A stretch of DNA of 64,000 bases from CBDCFV01 sp963664625 (GCA_963664625.1 OY761541.1:2170001-2234000), one strand, 5' to 3'. Counted from the first letter of the stretch, positions 44,489 through 53,929 are shown. A program made the numbers and translations. The notes: generated from the letters alone by a model not told the origin.

Positions 44489-45220
44489 ATGACCCCAAGG
44501 CCCATGACCCCAAAGGCGGAAGCAGGAGAAATCATCCCATTTCCAGACGCGCCGCCTGAAGAATTGACTGCCTTCTTCAGCATTAACTTCCCGGGATATC
44601 CGCCTTCACTGGCCGAACATTTCGGCAACCCGGAGACCACCATCATCCTTAGTGAAGTCGCCGCAGCCCTTATACCTACGCGGAGCTATGAGGGGGTGTT
44701 GTATCCCGACCTGCTCATCGCTTTCGACGTCCATCCTCACCTCTGGAGTGTACGCAACGGCTACCTTATTCCTGAGCAAGGCAAGCCCCCCGACTTTGTG
44801 ATGGAGGTAGCCTCGGAAAGCACTGCCCGCCGTGATGAGACGTTGAAGAGGGAGGCCTACGCGGCGATGGGCGTACCTGAGTACTGGCGTTTCGACTCCA
44901 CGGGCGGGCGCCGGTATTCGACGCACTTGGCCGGAGACCGGTTGGTGGACGGCATATATGTGCCCATCACCATCCACAGGACAGACGACGAACATTTGTG
45001 GGGTCACAGCGACTCTCTGGACCTGGACTTGTGCTGGGAGGAGGGTGACCTGCGCTTTTGGGATCCTGTGGCCCAGCGTTACCTGCACACGTTCATGGAG
45101 GAAAGCGCCGCCCGCCGTGAGGCGGAGGCCCGCGCCGCTATGGCGGAAACCCGTGCTGACGCGGCCGAGACGCGAGTCCGGCAACTGGAAGAGGAGCTTC
45201 GCCGCCGTCAAAATTCATAA
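44489..45220 (+). CDS. Uma2-family PD-(D/E)xK nuclease-fold protein with coiled-coil tail
   Basis: 243 residues. YPDLLIAFDV, QGKPPDFVMEVASEST and LKREAYAAMGVPEYWRFD give the Uma2 core with its acidic residues, followed by LAGDRLVDGIYVPI. The tail EAEARAAMAETRADAAETR is an Ala/Glu coiled coil like that of the paralogue at 23102. GAGGG precedes the ATG at 44489, 28 bp after the FeS-subunit gene, which suggests insertion into that operon. Confidence 0.85.
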   Translation: MTPRPMTPKAEAGEIIPFPDAPPEELTAFFSINFPGYPPSLAEHFGNPETTIILSEVAAALIPTRSYEGVLYPDLLIAFDVHPHLWSVRNGYLIPEQGKPPDFVMEVASESTARRDETLKREAYAAMGVPEYWRFDSTGGRRYSTHLAGDRLVDGIYVPITIHRTDDEHLWGHSDSLDLDLCWEEGDLRFWDPVAQRYLHTFMEESAARREAEARAAMAETRADAAETRVRQLEEELRRRQNS

Positions 45221-45340
45221 CATGTGAAGGTGTCCTTGGCTATTGTCCCGAGCCGCTAGCGTCGGGTTGACTGGGAAGTAGTCCGCCCATAAACTCGAAT
45301 GCGCTGACTATATCCGCACCCGTCTAAGGAGGGTCCCATC

Positions 45341-46330
45341 ATGGCATCAGTCCTATCCCAGCCGCAGGCAGCGGCGCAGATGGCCGCCGCCGCCAAGAAT
45401 TTTCTGAATAGCTTGAGCGAGCCGCAAAAGGCCAAGGCTACTTTCGAGTACATGGATGGGGAGCGGATGTACTGGTACTACCCGCCCATCAACCGCCACG
45501 GCCTGGCCCTGCGCGACATGGACCAGAACCAGCGCGGCTTGGCCATGGCGCTCCTTGAGACCGGCCTCACTCCCCGCTCGTTCGAGCAGGCCAAGCAGAT
45601 TATTGAGCACGAGGACGTGCTGGGCCCGCTGGAAAAAGAAATGGGTATGGTTACCTTCGTGAGGGACACGGAGTTGTACTACTTCACCGTCTTCGGCGAG
45701 CCGGGGCCCGACGCGCCTTGGGGTTGGCGCACCGAGGGTCATCACGTTTCCCTGCATTTCAGCGTCTGGGGAGACAACATTATCTCGGTGACGCCGTTCT
45801 TCTTCGGCGCCAACCCGGCGGAAGTAAGGAAAGGCCCCAAGACCGGCCTGCGCATCTTGGGAGACCGGGAAGACATCGCTTTCCAATTGATGGACAGCCT
45901 GGACCAGGCCCAGCTTGGGAAGGCAGTGATTTACGAGGAAGCACCCCTGGACATTCTGACCTACAACAGCACCAAGGTGTCGTTTCCCTTCCGCCCCGAA
46001 GGGCTGCCCGCCGCCGACATGACCGGCAGCCAGAGGGAGGCTCTATTGAGCTTGATCGCCGAGTACGTGGGACAAGTACGCACCGACCTGGCCGAGCAGA
46101 AGCTTGTGGCTATCAGGGAAGGTGGGCTGGACCACTTCCACTTGGCTTGGGCCGGGCCCGTGTCCAAGAGCGATGCCCACTACTATCGCATTCACGGGGG
46201 CGATTTCGTCGTGGAGTTCGATAACCGCCAAGACGGCGCCAACCATATCCACTCCGTGTGGCGGGACATAGAGAATGACTTCGCGGCAGACGTTCTCAGG
46301 GAGCACTTGCTGCTTTATCATGTCCTCTAA
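45341..46330 (+). CDS. DUF3500 family protein
   Basis: 329 residues, matching DUF3500 in order: WYYPPINRHGLALRDMDQNQRGLAMALLETGL in divided form, LYYFTVFGEPG, PWGWRTEGHHVSLHFSVWG, TPFFFGANPAEV, then HFHLAWAG and HYYRIHGGDFVVEFDN with NHIHSVWRD at the end. The many conserved His, Trp and Arg suggest a metal- or ligand-binding enzyme, but the activity is unknown. TAAGGAGGG lies upstream of the ATG. Confidence 0.9.
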   Translation: MASVLSQPQAAAQMAAAAKNFLNSLSEPQKAKATFEYMDGERMYWYYPPINRHGLALRDMDQNQRGLAMALLETGLTPRSFEQAKQIIEHEDVLGPLEKEMGMVTFVRDTELYYFTVFGEPGPDAPWGWRTEGHHVSLHFSVWGDNIISVTPFFFGANPAEVRKGPKTGLRILGDREDIAFQLMDSLDQAQLGKAVIYEEAPLDILTYNSTKVSFPFRPEGLPAADMTGSQREALLSLIAEYVGQVRTDLAEQKLVAIREGGLDHFHLAWAGPVSKSDAHYYRIHGGDFVVEFDNRQDGANHIHSVWRDIENDFAADVLREHLLLYHVL

Positions 46331-46378
46331 AACCTTTTTGAAACAGGTTCTATGTATTCTGAGCGGGACTGATTGACA

Positions 46379-46960
46379 ATGGCCAAATGGAAGCGACGCA
46401 CTTACAGGATGCCTCAAGACCATGAATGGAAAGCCGCGCCTGGCAACAAGATATTCGTGGCCGACCGGGGCACGATGCAGTTCGAGTACCCGGGGGACTG
46501 GATTATGAGCTTCGGCGAAAGCGGGTCCATCAGGTTCTTCGACCGTGAAGAAGCCGACGCGGATATACGTCTCGAAGTCTCGTTGATTTACGTTCCGCCC
46601 ATAGACTGGAGCGGGTTGTCTCTGGCACGGTTGCTCGAAGATGTCGCCCTCTCCGATGATCCAAGGAACTTGACTGAACGCGGCCGATTCCACGAGATGC
46701 GGCGCGCCAACCTGGAGGCGACATGGTTGGAGGTTGGGTTCACGGACGCGGAGGAAAATCGGAAGGCCCACTCGCGTATCTGCTTGGCCAGGGGCCCTGC
46801 CGCATACTCCTTTATCACCTTGGACTTCTGGGTGGACGATTCTGCCCGCGCTCGCAAAGTCTGGAACACTGTTCTGGACACGCTGAAACTGGACGGACGT
46901 AACCAGGACCGGCTGACACTCGATGGCCGACAGCAGCCGCCCAAGCTCAGCATGAATTAG
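46379..46960 (+). CDS. Unknown protein, possibly PsbP/Mog1-like fold
   Basis: 193 residues, soluble. GTMQFEYPGDWIMSFGESGSIRFFD in divided form, then the strand LEVSLIYVPP, a helix SLARLLEDVAL, and the late strand AAYSFITLDFWVDD with a final helix ARKVWNTVLDTLKL. This alternation resembles PsbP/DUF1795-like proteins, but the match is weak and no function is proposed. It lies 46 bp before the Mo-subunit gene and in the same direction. Confidence 0.65.
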   Translation: MAKWKRRTYRMPQDHEWKAAPGNKIFVADRGTMQFEYPGDWIMSFGESGSIRFFDREEADADIRLEVSLIYVPPIDWSGLSLARLLEDVALSDDPRNLTERGRFHEMRRANLEATWLEVGFTDAEENRKAHSRICLARGPAAYSFITLDFWVDDSARARKVWNTVLDTLKLDGRNQDRLTLDGRQQPPKLSMN

Positions 46961-47006
46961 CAACCCCCCCGAATTTCGAGTAGGCGCCCATCCGAGAGAT
47001 CGTAAC

Positions 47007-49253
47007 ATGACCCTGTCGGCCGTTGGAAAAAACTTAACGCGGACTGACCTGCGGGACAAGCTGACCGGCGAAGCCAAGTACTCCGCCGACTTGAAGTTGC
47101 CGGGGATGCTTTACGGATTGGTGCTGCGCAGTCCACATCCCCATGCGGAAATAACCGGTATCGATACCGAAAGGGCGAAGCAACTGCCGGGGGTCTTTGC
47201 GGTGGTGACTCCCTTCGACGTTCCCCAAGGCCGGTTGGCCCATGACGTGGCCGTGCTGGATGCTCACGTCAGGTTTGTGGGCGACGAAGTCGTGGCAGTG
47301 GCGGCGGTTGATTTGGACACGGCCCGGCGCGCACTCGATCTCATCCGAGTGGACTACCGGGTGCTGCCCTTCGTATTGGAGCCGGAAGAAGCGCTGAAGG
47401 ACGATGCGATCGCCATCCATCCCGGCGGCAATCTGGCCAGTGATCCCATATATTTGGAACGGGGCGACGTTGACCAGGGACTGGCTGAGGCCGACCTGGT
47501 CCTGGAAGGCGACTACGTTATTCCAACTCACTCGGCGACGCCGTTGGAGCCGCGGGTCGCGTTGGCCTCGTGGGAAGGAGACTCGTTGACCGTCTGGAAG
47601 ACCAGCCGCGGCGTTCACGTGGACCGGGACGCCTTGGCCGGAGCGTTGAGCATCCCCGCGTCGCGGGTGCGAGTGGTCGGCCCCTACATGGGCGGCGGCT
47701 ACGGCAACAAGGACGAGTCCCGGTTGGGCGCCTTGGCGGCGGTGCTGGCCCAGCGGGCCGGCAGGCCGGTGCGCTTGGAGTACTCGCGTGAAGAGGAATT
47801 CGTCGCCGGACGGGTGCGTCACGCCGCCCGTATCAAGATGAAAGTGGGCGTCAAGAATGACGGTAGCATAACCGCGATCCACGCCGATGCTCTTCTCGAC
47901 ACCGGCGCATACCTGTCCTCGGGTCCCGGCGTGGCGCGCCGCACCGGCCAGGGAGCGTTGTACCTGTACCACTGCGCCAACGCAAGGTACCAAGCCCGCT
48001 TGGCCTACACCAACCGCCCCTCCGCCGGCTCTTACCGGGCATTGGGTGCGCCCCAGGGCCACTTCGCTCTGGAGACCCTGATGGACCGCGCTGCGGAAGC
48101 GTTGGGCATGGACCCGCTGGAGTTCAGGCTCAAGAACCACGTTCGCCCCGAAGGGCAACCCGGAGTCCGCCTGTCTCCTCCCGACCAGATAGTGGACAGC
48201 CAGCCGGTGGAGGGCGGTATTCCTTTTTCCAGCAACGCCCTGGGCCAGTGCTTGGAACTGGGCGCTGCCGCCTTCGGGTGGGACTATCGGCGAAAGGGCT
48301 ATGATTCCGGCGACCCTGACAGGAAGACCGGCCGCGGGATGAGCATGATGATTTACCGCGGCGGGCCAGGGTCGGTGTCGGCGGCCGAGGTGTCTATCGA
48401 CAAGTCCGGCAGGACCACCTTGACTACCGGGCTTATCGACGTGGGAGAGGGGGCCACAACAGTGCTGGCGCAGATGGCGGCTGAAGTGCTTGGGATGGAA
48501 GCTCGAGATATCGACGTTGTGTCCGCCGATACCGGCAGCACTCCCCCGGCGCCGATAACCGCTGGCTCGGCGGCCACCTTTTCCACCGGGACGGCGGTGG
48601 TCGAAGCCGCGACCCAGGTCAAGGAGAAGCTTCTGGAGTTGGCCTCCGTCGGCCTGGAGGTCCCGGCCCAGGAATTGGACTTGCTTGAAGAGTCCGTTTT
48701 CGTCAAGAGCGACCCGTCCCGGCGCATGTCGGTGGCAGAGGTGACCCAAGCTACGGGCGATGAAGTGATTTCGGTATTGGCCACCATCAACCCGGGAAGT
48801 ACGGACTACGTCGTCAATTCCTTCGGAGCGCATTTCGTGGAAGTGGAAGTCGACAAGGTCACCGGACGGGTGACCGTGCTCCGTTATGTGGCCGCCCATG
48901 ATTCAGGCCGCATAATCAACCCACAAATGGCGCTGAACCAAGCCGAGGGAGCTATTTCGCAGATGCTGGGATTCGCGCTGTCCGAGGAGTTGGTCACCGA
49001 CGGTCCCACCGGCATCACCCTGAACGCCAGCTACCTTGAGCATAAATCGCCTACGGTATTGGACTATCCGGATATCGAGGTGATTTTTGCCGACGTCGTC
49101 GACCCGGTGGGTCCCTTGGGAGCGAAAGCCTTGGGAGAGGTGCCGAGCATCGGCCAGGCCCCGGCCATAGCCAACGCCATTTACGACGCCGTTGGCCTGC
49201 GTTTGACGCGGGTGCCTTTCACGCCCGACCTGATGCTGCAAGCCTTGGAATGA
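47007..49253 (+). CDS. Molybdenum hydroxylase large subunit (xanthine dehydrogenase family)
   Basis: 748-residue molybdopterin subunit. It starts LSAVGKNLTRTDLRDKLTGEAKYSADL in divided form, the usual hammerhead entry. Cofactor motifs are GPYMGGGYGNKDESR (about 228-243), GSYRALGAPQGHFALE (about 340), DVGEGATTVLAQMAAE, and the C-terminal GAKALGEVPSIGQAP with the catalytic Glu. It overlaps the FAD-subunit gene by 4 bp (ATGA), so these two are certainly co-translated. A second Mo subunit at 19903 is only distantly similar. Substrate unknown. Confidence 0.92.
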   Translation: MTLSAVGKNLTRTDLRDKLTGEAKYSADLKLPGMLYGLVLRSPHPHAEITGIDTERAKQLPGVFAVVTPFDVPQGRLAHDVAVLDAHVRFVGDEVVAVAAVDLDTARRALDLIRVDYRVLPFVLEPEEALKDDAIAIHPGGNLASDPIYLERGDVDQGLAEADLVLEGDYVIPTHSATPLEPRVALASWEGDSLTVWKTSRGVHVDRDALAGALSIPASRVRVVGPYMGGGYGNKDESRLGALAAVLAQRAGRPVRLEYSREEEFVAGRVRHAARIKMKVGVKNDGSITAIHADALLDTGAYLSSGPGVARRTGQGALYLYHCANARYQARLAYTNRPSAGSYRALGAPQGHFALETLMDRAAEALGMDPLEFRLKNHVRPEGQPGVRLSPPDQIVDSQPVEGGIPFSSNALGQCLELGAAAFGWDYRRKGYDSGDPDRKTGRGMSMMIYRGGPGSVSAAEVSIDKSGRTTLTTGLIDVGEGATTVLAQMAAEVLGMEARDIDVVSADTGSTPPAPITAGSAATFSTGTAVVEAATQVKEKLLELASVGLEVPAQELDLLEESVFVKSDPSRRMSVAEVTQATGDEVISVLATINPGSTDYVVNSFGAHFVEVEVDKVTGRVTVLRYVAAHDSGRIINPQMALNQAEGAISQMLGFALSEELVTDGPTGITLNASYLEHKSPTVLDYPDIEVIFADVVDPVGPLGAKALGEVPSIGQAPAIANAIYDAVGLRLTRVPFTPDLMLQALE

Positions 49254-50248
49254 TGAGGGACTTCCAGTTTTTCCAACCCGGTTCCGTTGACGAGGCCGTG
49301 TCGTTGCTGGCAAGTCGGCCCCACGGGTCGTTGCCTATTGCCGGCGGCAGCGACCTGCTGTCTGAAATGAAAGACGGGGTGGTAAGCCCCGATCGGCTGG
49401 TCAGCCTTTCCAGTCTGGACGAGTTGAAAGGGATTTCTCAGACCTCGAGCGGGACGACGTTGGGGGCTATGACTACCATCGCCGAGATCGCTGAAAGCGA
49501 GGTTATCCGCACCCGTTACGCGGCCTTGGCCCAAGCGGCGGCGGGATTGGCCACCCCGCAAATCCGCAACGTGGGCACCCTTGGCGGCAACCTGAACCAG
49601 CGGCCCCGGTGCTGGTACTATCGCCATCCCCTGTCGGTCTGCTTGAAGAAAGGCGGGGACCGTTGCTTCGCGTTGGAAGGCGTCGGCAAGTACCTGTGCA
49701 TAACCGGCGGAGACCGTTGCTACATAGTCCATCCGTCCGACACTGCCGTTGCGCTTGCCGCCTTCGACGCTGCAATTGAGATAGCCGGTCCCCCCGGGCT
49801 GCGAACCGTGCCGATTGAAGAATTTTTCACAGGGCCGGGCCGGGACATCACCAGGGAAAACGTGCTGGCTCCGGGAGAGATTGTTACCCGGGTATACCTG
49901 CCCCTGGCTGACGGCAGTGATCAGGTCGGGCCTTCCAAAAGCCTGTACCTGAAGGCCAGGGAACGGGAGGCGGGGGACTTTGCCTTGGTCAGTGTTGCGG
50001 CGGTGGTGCGGTTGGACGGCGCCAAAGTGCAAGAAGCAAGGGTTGTGCTAGGCGGAGTAGCGCCGACGCCTTACCGGTCCCGCCAGGTGGAAGACTACTT
50101 GATCGGCATGGAAACGTCGGAGGTTGACCCGGTTGTGGCCGGAGGCGCGGCAGTTCCTGATGCCCGGCCTATGGCGGACAATCGCTACAAAGTTTCTCTC
50201 GCATCCAACATGGTCAAGCGGGCAATCGCGCAACTGCTGTCAGCCTAG
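49250..50248 (+). CDS. FAD-binding subunit of a molybdenum hydroxylase, PaoB-like with extra cysteines
   Basis: 332 residues with the FAD (vanillyl-alcohol-oxidase-type) fold: PIAGGSDLLSEMKDGV and GNVGTLGGNLNQ-like RNVGTLGGNLNQ for FAD binding, and ADNRYKVSLASNMVKRAI at the C-terminus. The segment from residue 117 carries RPRCWYYRHPLSVCLK, then DRCFA, KYLCI and GDRCYI. This Cys pattern resembles PaoB (YagS), whose FAD subunit carries a [4Fe-4S] cluster, so an additional cluster is likely. Overlaps the Mo-subunit gene by 4 bp. Confidence 0.9.
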   Translation: MMRDFQFFQPGSVDEAVSLLASRPHGSLPIAGGSDLLSEMKDGVVSPDRLVSLSSLDELKGISQTSSGTTLGAMTTIAEIAESEVIRTRYAALAQAAAGLATPQIRNVGTLGGNLNQRPRCWYYRHPLSVCLKKGGDRCFALEGVGKYLCITGGDRCYIVHPSDTAVALAAFDAAIEIAGPPGLRTVPIEEFFTGPGRDITRENVLAPGEIVTRVYLPLADGSDQVGPSKSLYLKAREREAGDFALVSVAAVVRLDGAKVQEARVVLGGVAPTPYRSRQVEDYLIGMETSEVDPVVAGGAAVPDARPMADNRYKVSLASNMVKRAIAQLLSA

Positions 50249-50377
50249 CCTCTTCTCACCTTCGGCTTCGTTTCACCGAACCCAGGCCTCTCTCCTTCGT
50301 CCGCCCTTGCCCTCAAAGTTCCCCGTCATCCGCAATGCGGATCAACAAAACCGCCAAACTTTGCATTGGCGCAAAGA

Positions 50378-50405
50378 CTGAACAGAATTTAAGACTTTGT
50401 ATAAT
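50378..50405 (+). promoter_or_regulatory. Candidate promoter of the FtsZ-like gene
   Basis: A perfect TATAAT (50400-50405) with a weak -35 CTGAAC (50378-50383) at 16-nt spacing, leaving a leader of about 115 nt. Confidence 0.4.
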
Positions 50406-50526
50406 ACTTTTGCACAGGGCGCCAGGGCTTTTCACCCGCATCAAGGTCCATGGACGCCCCGGAATTAGCGGGAGTCTTGCCAACAAAATTGGAGAGACAC
50501 CCAGTTACATAATCAAGGAGTTCGGC

Positions 50527-51783
50527 ATGAAGCTAGTCTTAGTGGGCGCAGGCCAGGGTGGTTCCAATATAGCGGACGAGTTCGTCGCGCTTGGGAAATG
50601 GGTTTGGAAAAACAGGCGGATACGGATTTTCACTGGTTCGGAACACGATGACATTGCCAAGGGCGTGTTCGCAGTCAACTTGGGTGCGGGAGACCTCTAC
50701 AGCCTTCAACACATCCCTCAAACCGAAGACCACACGATCCTGTTGGGAACGACCGACGAGTTCCGGGGGCGCGGCGCGGGTAAGGTCAATGCCGACGGCG
50801 CCGAGCAGGCTCGGCGGGGTGCGCACAAGATCGTGTCCACCATCCGCGACCATGGTGACGTTCCGTCGGCAGACGCCATCATGGTCATTGCCACCACTGC
50901 CGGCGGCACAGGCTCCGGCTCCGTGGGCGTCATCGTGGACTTGCTGAAAGACGCCTTCAAGAAACCCGTATACGCTTTGTTGGTCCTTCCATTCGAGAAC
51001 CAATATGACGATCCGGACAGCATGGTGAACACGGCCACCTGTATCAAGCGGGTGCTGGACAATTCCAACGCCGACGCCGTTTTCTTTGTGGACAACCAGA
51101 AGTTCGTCCGCGGCAGTCAGTCGATGTCCTACAACTACCAGCAGATAAACCGCAAGATAGCCGATTCGTTCCTTGACATCCTGTGTGTTGGAGAGGAGAC
51201 CGACCGGCGCTACATCGGTGAGGTATTGGACGCCAACGACGTGATACGCATCCTGCACGGCCCTACGGCGATCGGAGTCTCTCAGGCGACGGTGCCCAAG
51301 AAGAGCAGCAGCGGGTTGTTTGGCCGGTTACGCGGCGAACCCAAGGTCAATCACTTCTCAGTATCCAAGCTGCAAATAGAGCGGGCCCACAACGTGCTCC
51401 AGCAAGCGTTGGGCGAGTTGTCCATCGACTGCGAGGTCTGGGAAAACGGGTGTTCCTACTATGACGCCCAGAATGTGTTGGGACTCTTCAGCGGCCCCGT
51501 CGAAGAAGCCAGCGAAGAGATAGTGGAAATGATGGACACCACGTTGGCGGAACGGGTACCGGGCGCCGGGCGCCGGAAGGGCACCTACCCGGGCCGGGTT
51601 TCCGACACCATCGGCTTCACCATCGTTGTGTCCAATATCGGAAGGGGCGCGGCCATGGACCGGGTCGAGAAGTTCTTCCTCGACGCCACCAGAATGCTTG
51701 GCGAAGTCCAGCACAAGCGGGAGGGCAGAGAAAAACTGTGGGAAGCCACGGCCCGGACCGCATCGCAGATCCCTGACCTGTAA
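50527..51783 (+). CDS. FtsZ/tubulin-superfamily GTPase, non-canonical
   Basis: 418 residues. The nucleotide-binding start LVLVGAGQGGSNIADEF, the tubulin signature ATTAGGTGSGSVG near residues 122-134, and a T7-like loop VLDANDVIRIL near 240 place it in the FtsZ/tubulin superfamily, with G-S-G-S in the signature rather than FtsZ's G-T-G. It lacks the FtsZ C-terminal conserved tail and has an insert GLFGRLRGEPK. It is more like CetZ- or archaeal tubulin-type paralogues than division FtsZ. AAGGAG lies 6 nt before the ATG. The next gene encodes a single-pass membrane protein. Confidence 0.85.
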   Translation: MKLVLVGAGQGGSNIADEFVALGKWVWKNRRIRIFTGSEHDDIAKGVFAVNLGAGDLYSLQHIPQTEDHTILLGTTDEFRGRGAGKVNADGAEQARRGAHKIVSTIRDHGDVPSADAIMVIATTAGGTGSGSVGVIVDLLKDAFKKPVYALLVLPFENQYDDPDSMVNTATCIKRVLDNSNADAVFFVDNQKFVRGSQSMSYNYQQINRKIADSFLDILCVGEETDRRYIGEVLDANDVIRILHGPTAIGVSQATVPKKSSSGLFGRLRGEPKVNHFSVSKLQIERAHNVLQQALGELSIDCEVWENGCSYYDAQNVLGLFSGPVEEASEEIVEMMDTTLAERVPGAGRRKGTYPGRVSDTIGFTIVVSNIGRGAAMDRVEKFFLDATRMLGEVQHKREGREKLWEATARTASQIPDL

Positions 51784-51845
51784 AAGTTGCGGGAGTTTAA
51801 TCCCCTAGTCCGGATGGCAAGATACACCAAATCAGGAGGTTCATC

Positions 51846-52796
51846 ATGAGGAGCTCGAGAGCGCCTGAGCACCGAAGCGGCTCATCAAGGCTCATAATAT
51901 TACTGGGTTTGTTTGTCCTGGTCGTTGGCCTGGGCTTGGCCATTACCTACTTTACCCAAGGGTTTGGCTCGTTGTCGGCGGAGACCACCGAGCCGGTCCC
52001 CGCAGTAACTGGAACTGACGCCCCTTTGGCGCCGAAAGTAGTCTCTGGATCTCCGGCGTCCGACCGAGCGGAAATGAAGGCCGAAGTAGTGGTGCCGGAG
52101 TCCCAGGTTGACGAGCCCGCCGGGGAGGCCAAAATGGAGCCTGCCGCTCTTGGACGCGACTCTGGGGAAAATACGGTTGATGCTGCCAAAACGGAAGGAT
52201 CGGACGGCGAGCAGACCCCATCCCTTGCCCAGGAGACGGAACGGAATTTGGAATTTTTGCCCCAGGTGCGGTTTGGCGAAGTGCTTGGCGAAGGGCTGAT
52301 GGAACTGCCGATGCCCAGCGGAGAAAAGGTTGATACTTGGTACACCTTCCAAGTGGACACCACCAGCGGGGAAATCATAGTCTACTTCGCCTTGTTCGAC
52401 GAGGAGGAACAGTCGATATTGAGCACCGTTCGAGTGGACAACTATTCCAAGGGCAATGACTTGACCCAGGCCGAAGTTACCCTTTTCTACGAAGACGGGA
52501 TGCAACGGGTCATCGGATTTGACGGCGTTGCCGGCGCCATGTCCATCGCGCAACGCTATAATCTCCCCCAGGGCCCCAGCATCTTTTCACGCGAACTGCG
52601 CCGCTCGATGGTGTATCGAGGAATGGAGTTGAAGGACGCGGAGAATAACGCGTTCCTGGACTTGGACCTGGACGTAAGCGGCCTGTCCAGAGGTGAAAAG
52701 ATACGCTTCACGCATTCGGCGCCCGCTGAAGTAGCGATGGCGTTGGAGGAGTTGAAGGAATTGATCGGCGTCATTGAAGTGGTGAGGCAAAGCTGA
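51846..52796 (+). CDS. Single-pass membrane protein next to the FtsZ-like gene
   Basis: 316 residues: short basic cytoplasmic N-terminus, one membrane helix (LIILLGLFVLVVGLGLAITYF in divided form, about 16-36), a low-complexity Ala/Glu/Pro/Thr/Ser linker of about 100 residues, and a folded C-terminal domain from about 140 (GEIIVYFALFDEEEQ, then a late acidic helix pair). Predicted to span the membrane once with the domain outside. TCAGGAGG lies 6 nt before the ATG. It follows the FtsZ-like gene by 62 bp and precedes a terminator, so the two form one unit. Confidence 0.72.
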   Translation: MRSSRAPEHRSGSSRLIILLGLFVLVVGLGLAITYFTQGFGSLSAETTEPVPAVTGTDAPLAPKVVSGSPASDRAEMKAEVVVPESQVDEPAGEAKMEPAALGRDSGENTVDAAKTEGSDGEQTPSLAQETERNLEFLPQVRFGEVLGEGLMELPMPSGEKVDTWYTFQVDTTSGEIIVYFALFDEEEQSILSTVRVDNYSKGNDLTQAEVTLFYEDGMQRVIGFDGVAGAMSIAQRYNLPQGPSIFSRELRRSMVYRGMELKDAENNAFLDLDLDVSGLSRGEKIRFTHSAPAEVAMALEELKELIGVIEVVRQS

Positions 52797-52862
52797 ATCG
52801 AACAAAGACACACACGATCAACCGCCCTGGGCCTCGATAATCGAGCGTTGCAATGGGCGACT

Positions 52863-52905
52863 GAACACCGGCAACTGTTTGAACGCAGAGGCCGGTGTTC
52901 TTTTT
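52863..52905 (+). terminator. Rho-independent terminator
   Basis: Perfect 10-bp stem GAACACCGGC (52863-52872) with GCCGGTGTTC (52891-52900), 18-nt loop, and TTTTT at 52901-52905. Ends the FtsZ-like two-gene unit. Confidence 0.85.
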
Positions 52906-53063
52906 CTCAGCGCACGCTCTGGCCCGTGCGCTTTCAAGCCTTGTGCCAAGGTTATCCCTCTGCTAAAATCGGCCCAAATTCACCAAGCCAACCTCCCAAG
53001 GGGCCCACTGGGCCGTTGATAGTCCCGCCGGGTGGGGATAGACCGTAGGTAGGAGGAGAAGAG

Positions 53064-53834
53064 ATGCCGTCATTTTGGGAAAACCTTAGATTCCCTGGCG
53101 AAAGAGAAATGGATGACCTTCATGGCTACCAGGGCTTGGACATGGTCTGTTACGTCAGTCATCCCGCGCCCTCCGCCGGGAGTTCGTGGCCTGCCATCAT
53201 CGTGGTCCAGGAAGCGTTCGGCGTCACCAGGCACATTGAGAAAGTATGCGACCGGTTCGCGCAAGAGGGTTACGTAGCCGCGGCCCCGGCCCTGTTCCAC
53301 CGGGAGCACCCCAATCCCAAGCTGGGCTACGACGAGATGCCCCAGGTCCAGCGCTACATGGGAATGCTGCGGGACGACGAGCTTGTTGAAGACATCAACG
53401 TTACGATCGACTACCTGCAGAACACTTACGGTCGCACCAGGGGACAGAAAATCGGCATCGTCGGCTATTGCGTCGGCGGCCGCATCACCTACTTAGCCGC
53501 GACCAGTTGCCCGGGTCTCAGCGCCGCCTCGGCCTACTACCCGGGCCGCGTTCTCATTCCCTTCGGGGATGGACCCGCTCCCATAGACCTGACGAATCAG
53601 ATCCAAATCCCTGTTATGGGCAACTTCGGTGCTTTGGACGCCAACCCAACCGTTGAAGATGTTGGGGTCATTGAAGACAAGCTCAAGGAAGCTGGTGTCA
53701 CCTATGACTTCAAGATATACCCCGACGCGGACCACGGTTTCAATTGCGATGAACGGGGCAGCTACCATCAAGCCTCGGCAGAGGACGCCCTTGCCCGCAC
53801 CTTGGGCTGGTTCGATAAGTACCTGAAGAACTAA
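53064..53834 (+). CDS. Dienelactone hydrolase-family protein
   Basis: 256 residues of the alpha/beta-hydrolase dienelactone hydrolase family. The nucleophile is Cys in GYCVGGR (about residue 137); the activating Glu lies in VVQEAFG (about 52), Asp in GALDANP and His in PDADHGFNC. This Cys-Asp-His arrangement with QEAFG is the dienelactone hydrolase type. No signal peptide. GGAGG lies before the ATG. In this context it may serve degradation of aromatic or lactone compounds. Confidence 0.9.
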   Translation: MPSFWENLRFPGEREMDDLHGYQGLDMVCYVSHPAPSAGSSWPAIIVVQEAFGVTRHIEKVCDRFAQEGYVAAAPALFHREHPNPKLGYDEMPQVQRYMGMLRDDELVEDINVTIDYLQNTYGRTRGQKIGIVGYCVGGRITYLAATSCPGLSAASAYYPGRVLIPFGDGPAPIDLTNQIQIPVMGNFGALDANPTVEDVGVIEDKLKEAGVTYDFKIYPDADHGFNCDERGSYHQASAEDALARTLGWFDKYLKN

Positions 53835-53860
53835 CGGCGCGTTTCAGAGTTACGTCGAAT

Positions 53861-53895
53861 AACAAAAAGCGGTACAAATCGTACCGCTTTTTGTT
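53861..53895. terminator. Bidirectional terminator-like hairpin
   Basis: Perfect 15-bp stem, AACAAAAAGCGGTAC (53861-53875) with GTACCGCTTTTTGTT (53881-53895), 5-nt loop. A and T tracts on both sides fit termination in both directions, between the dienelactone hydrolase gene and the small zinc-site gene. Confidence 0.85.
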
Positions 53896-53929
53896 ATTGC
53901 TGACGGCATCCATCAGCCCTCAGGTTCTT

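Noticed and set aside
47034..48899. 621-codon frame antisense to the Mo subunit
   Set aside because: Shadow of a gene with intact molybdopterin motifs. The same applies to frames antisense to the TgpA, DnaE and EF-G-like genes.
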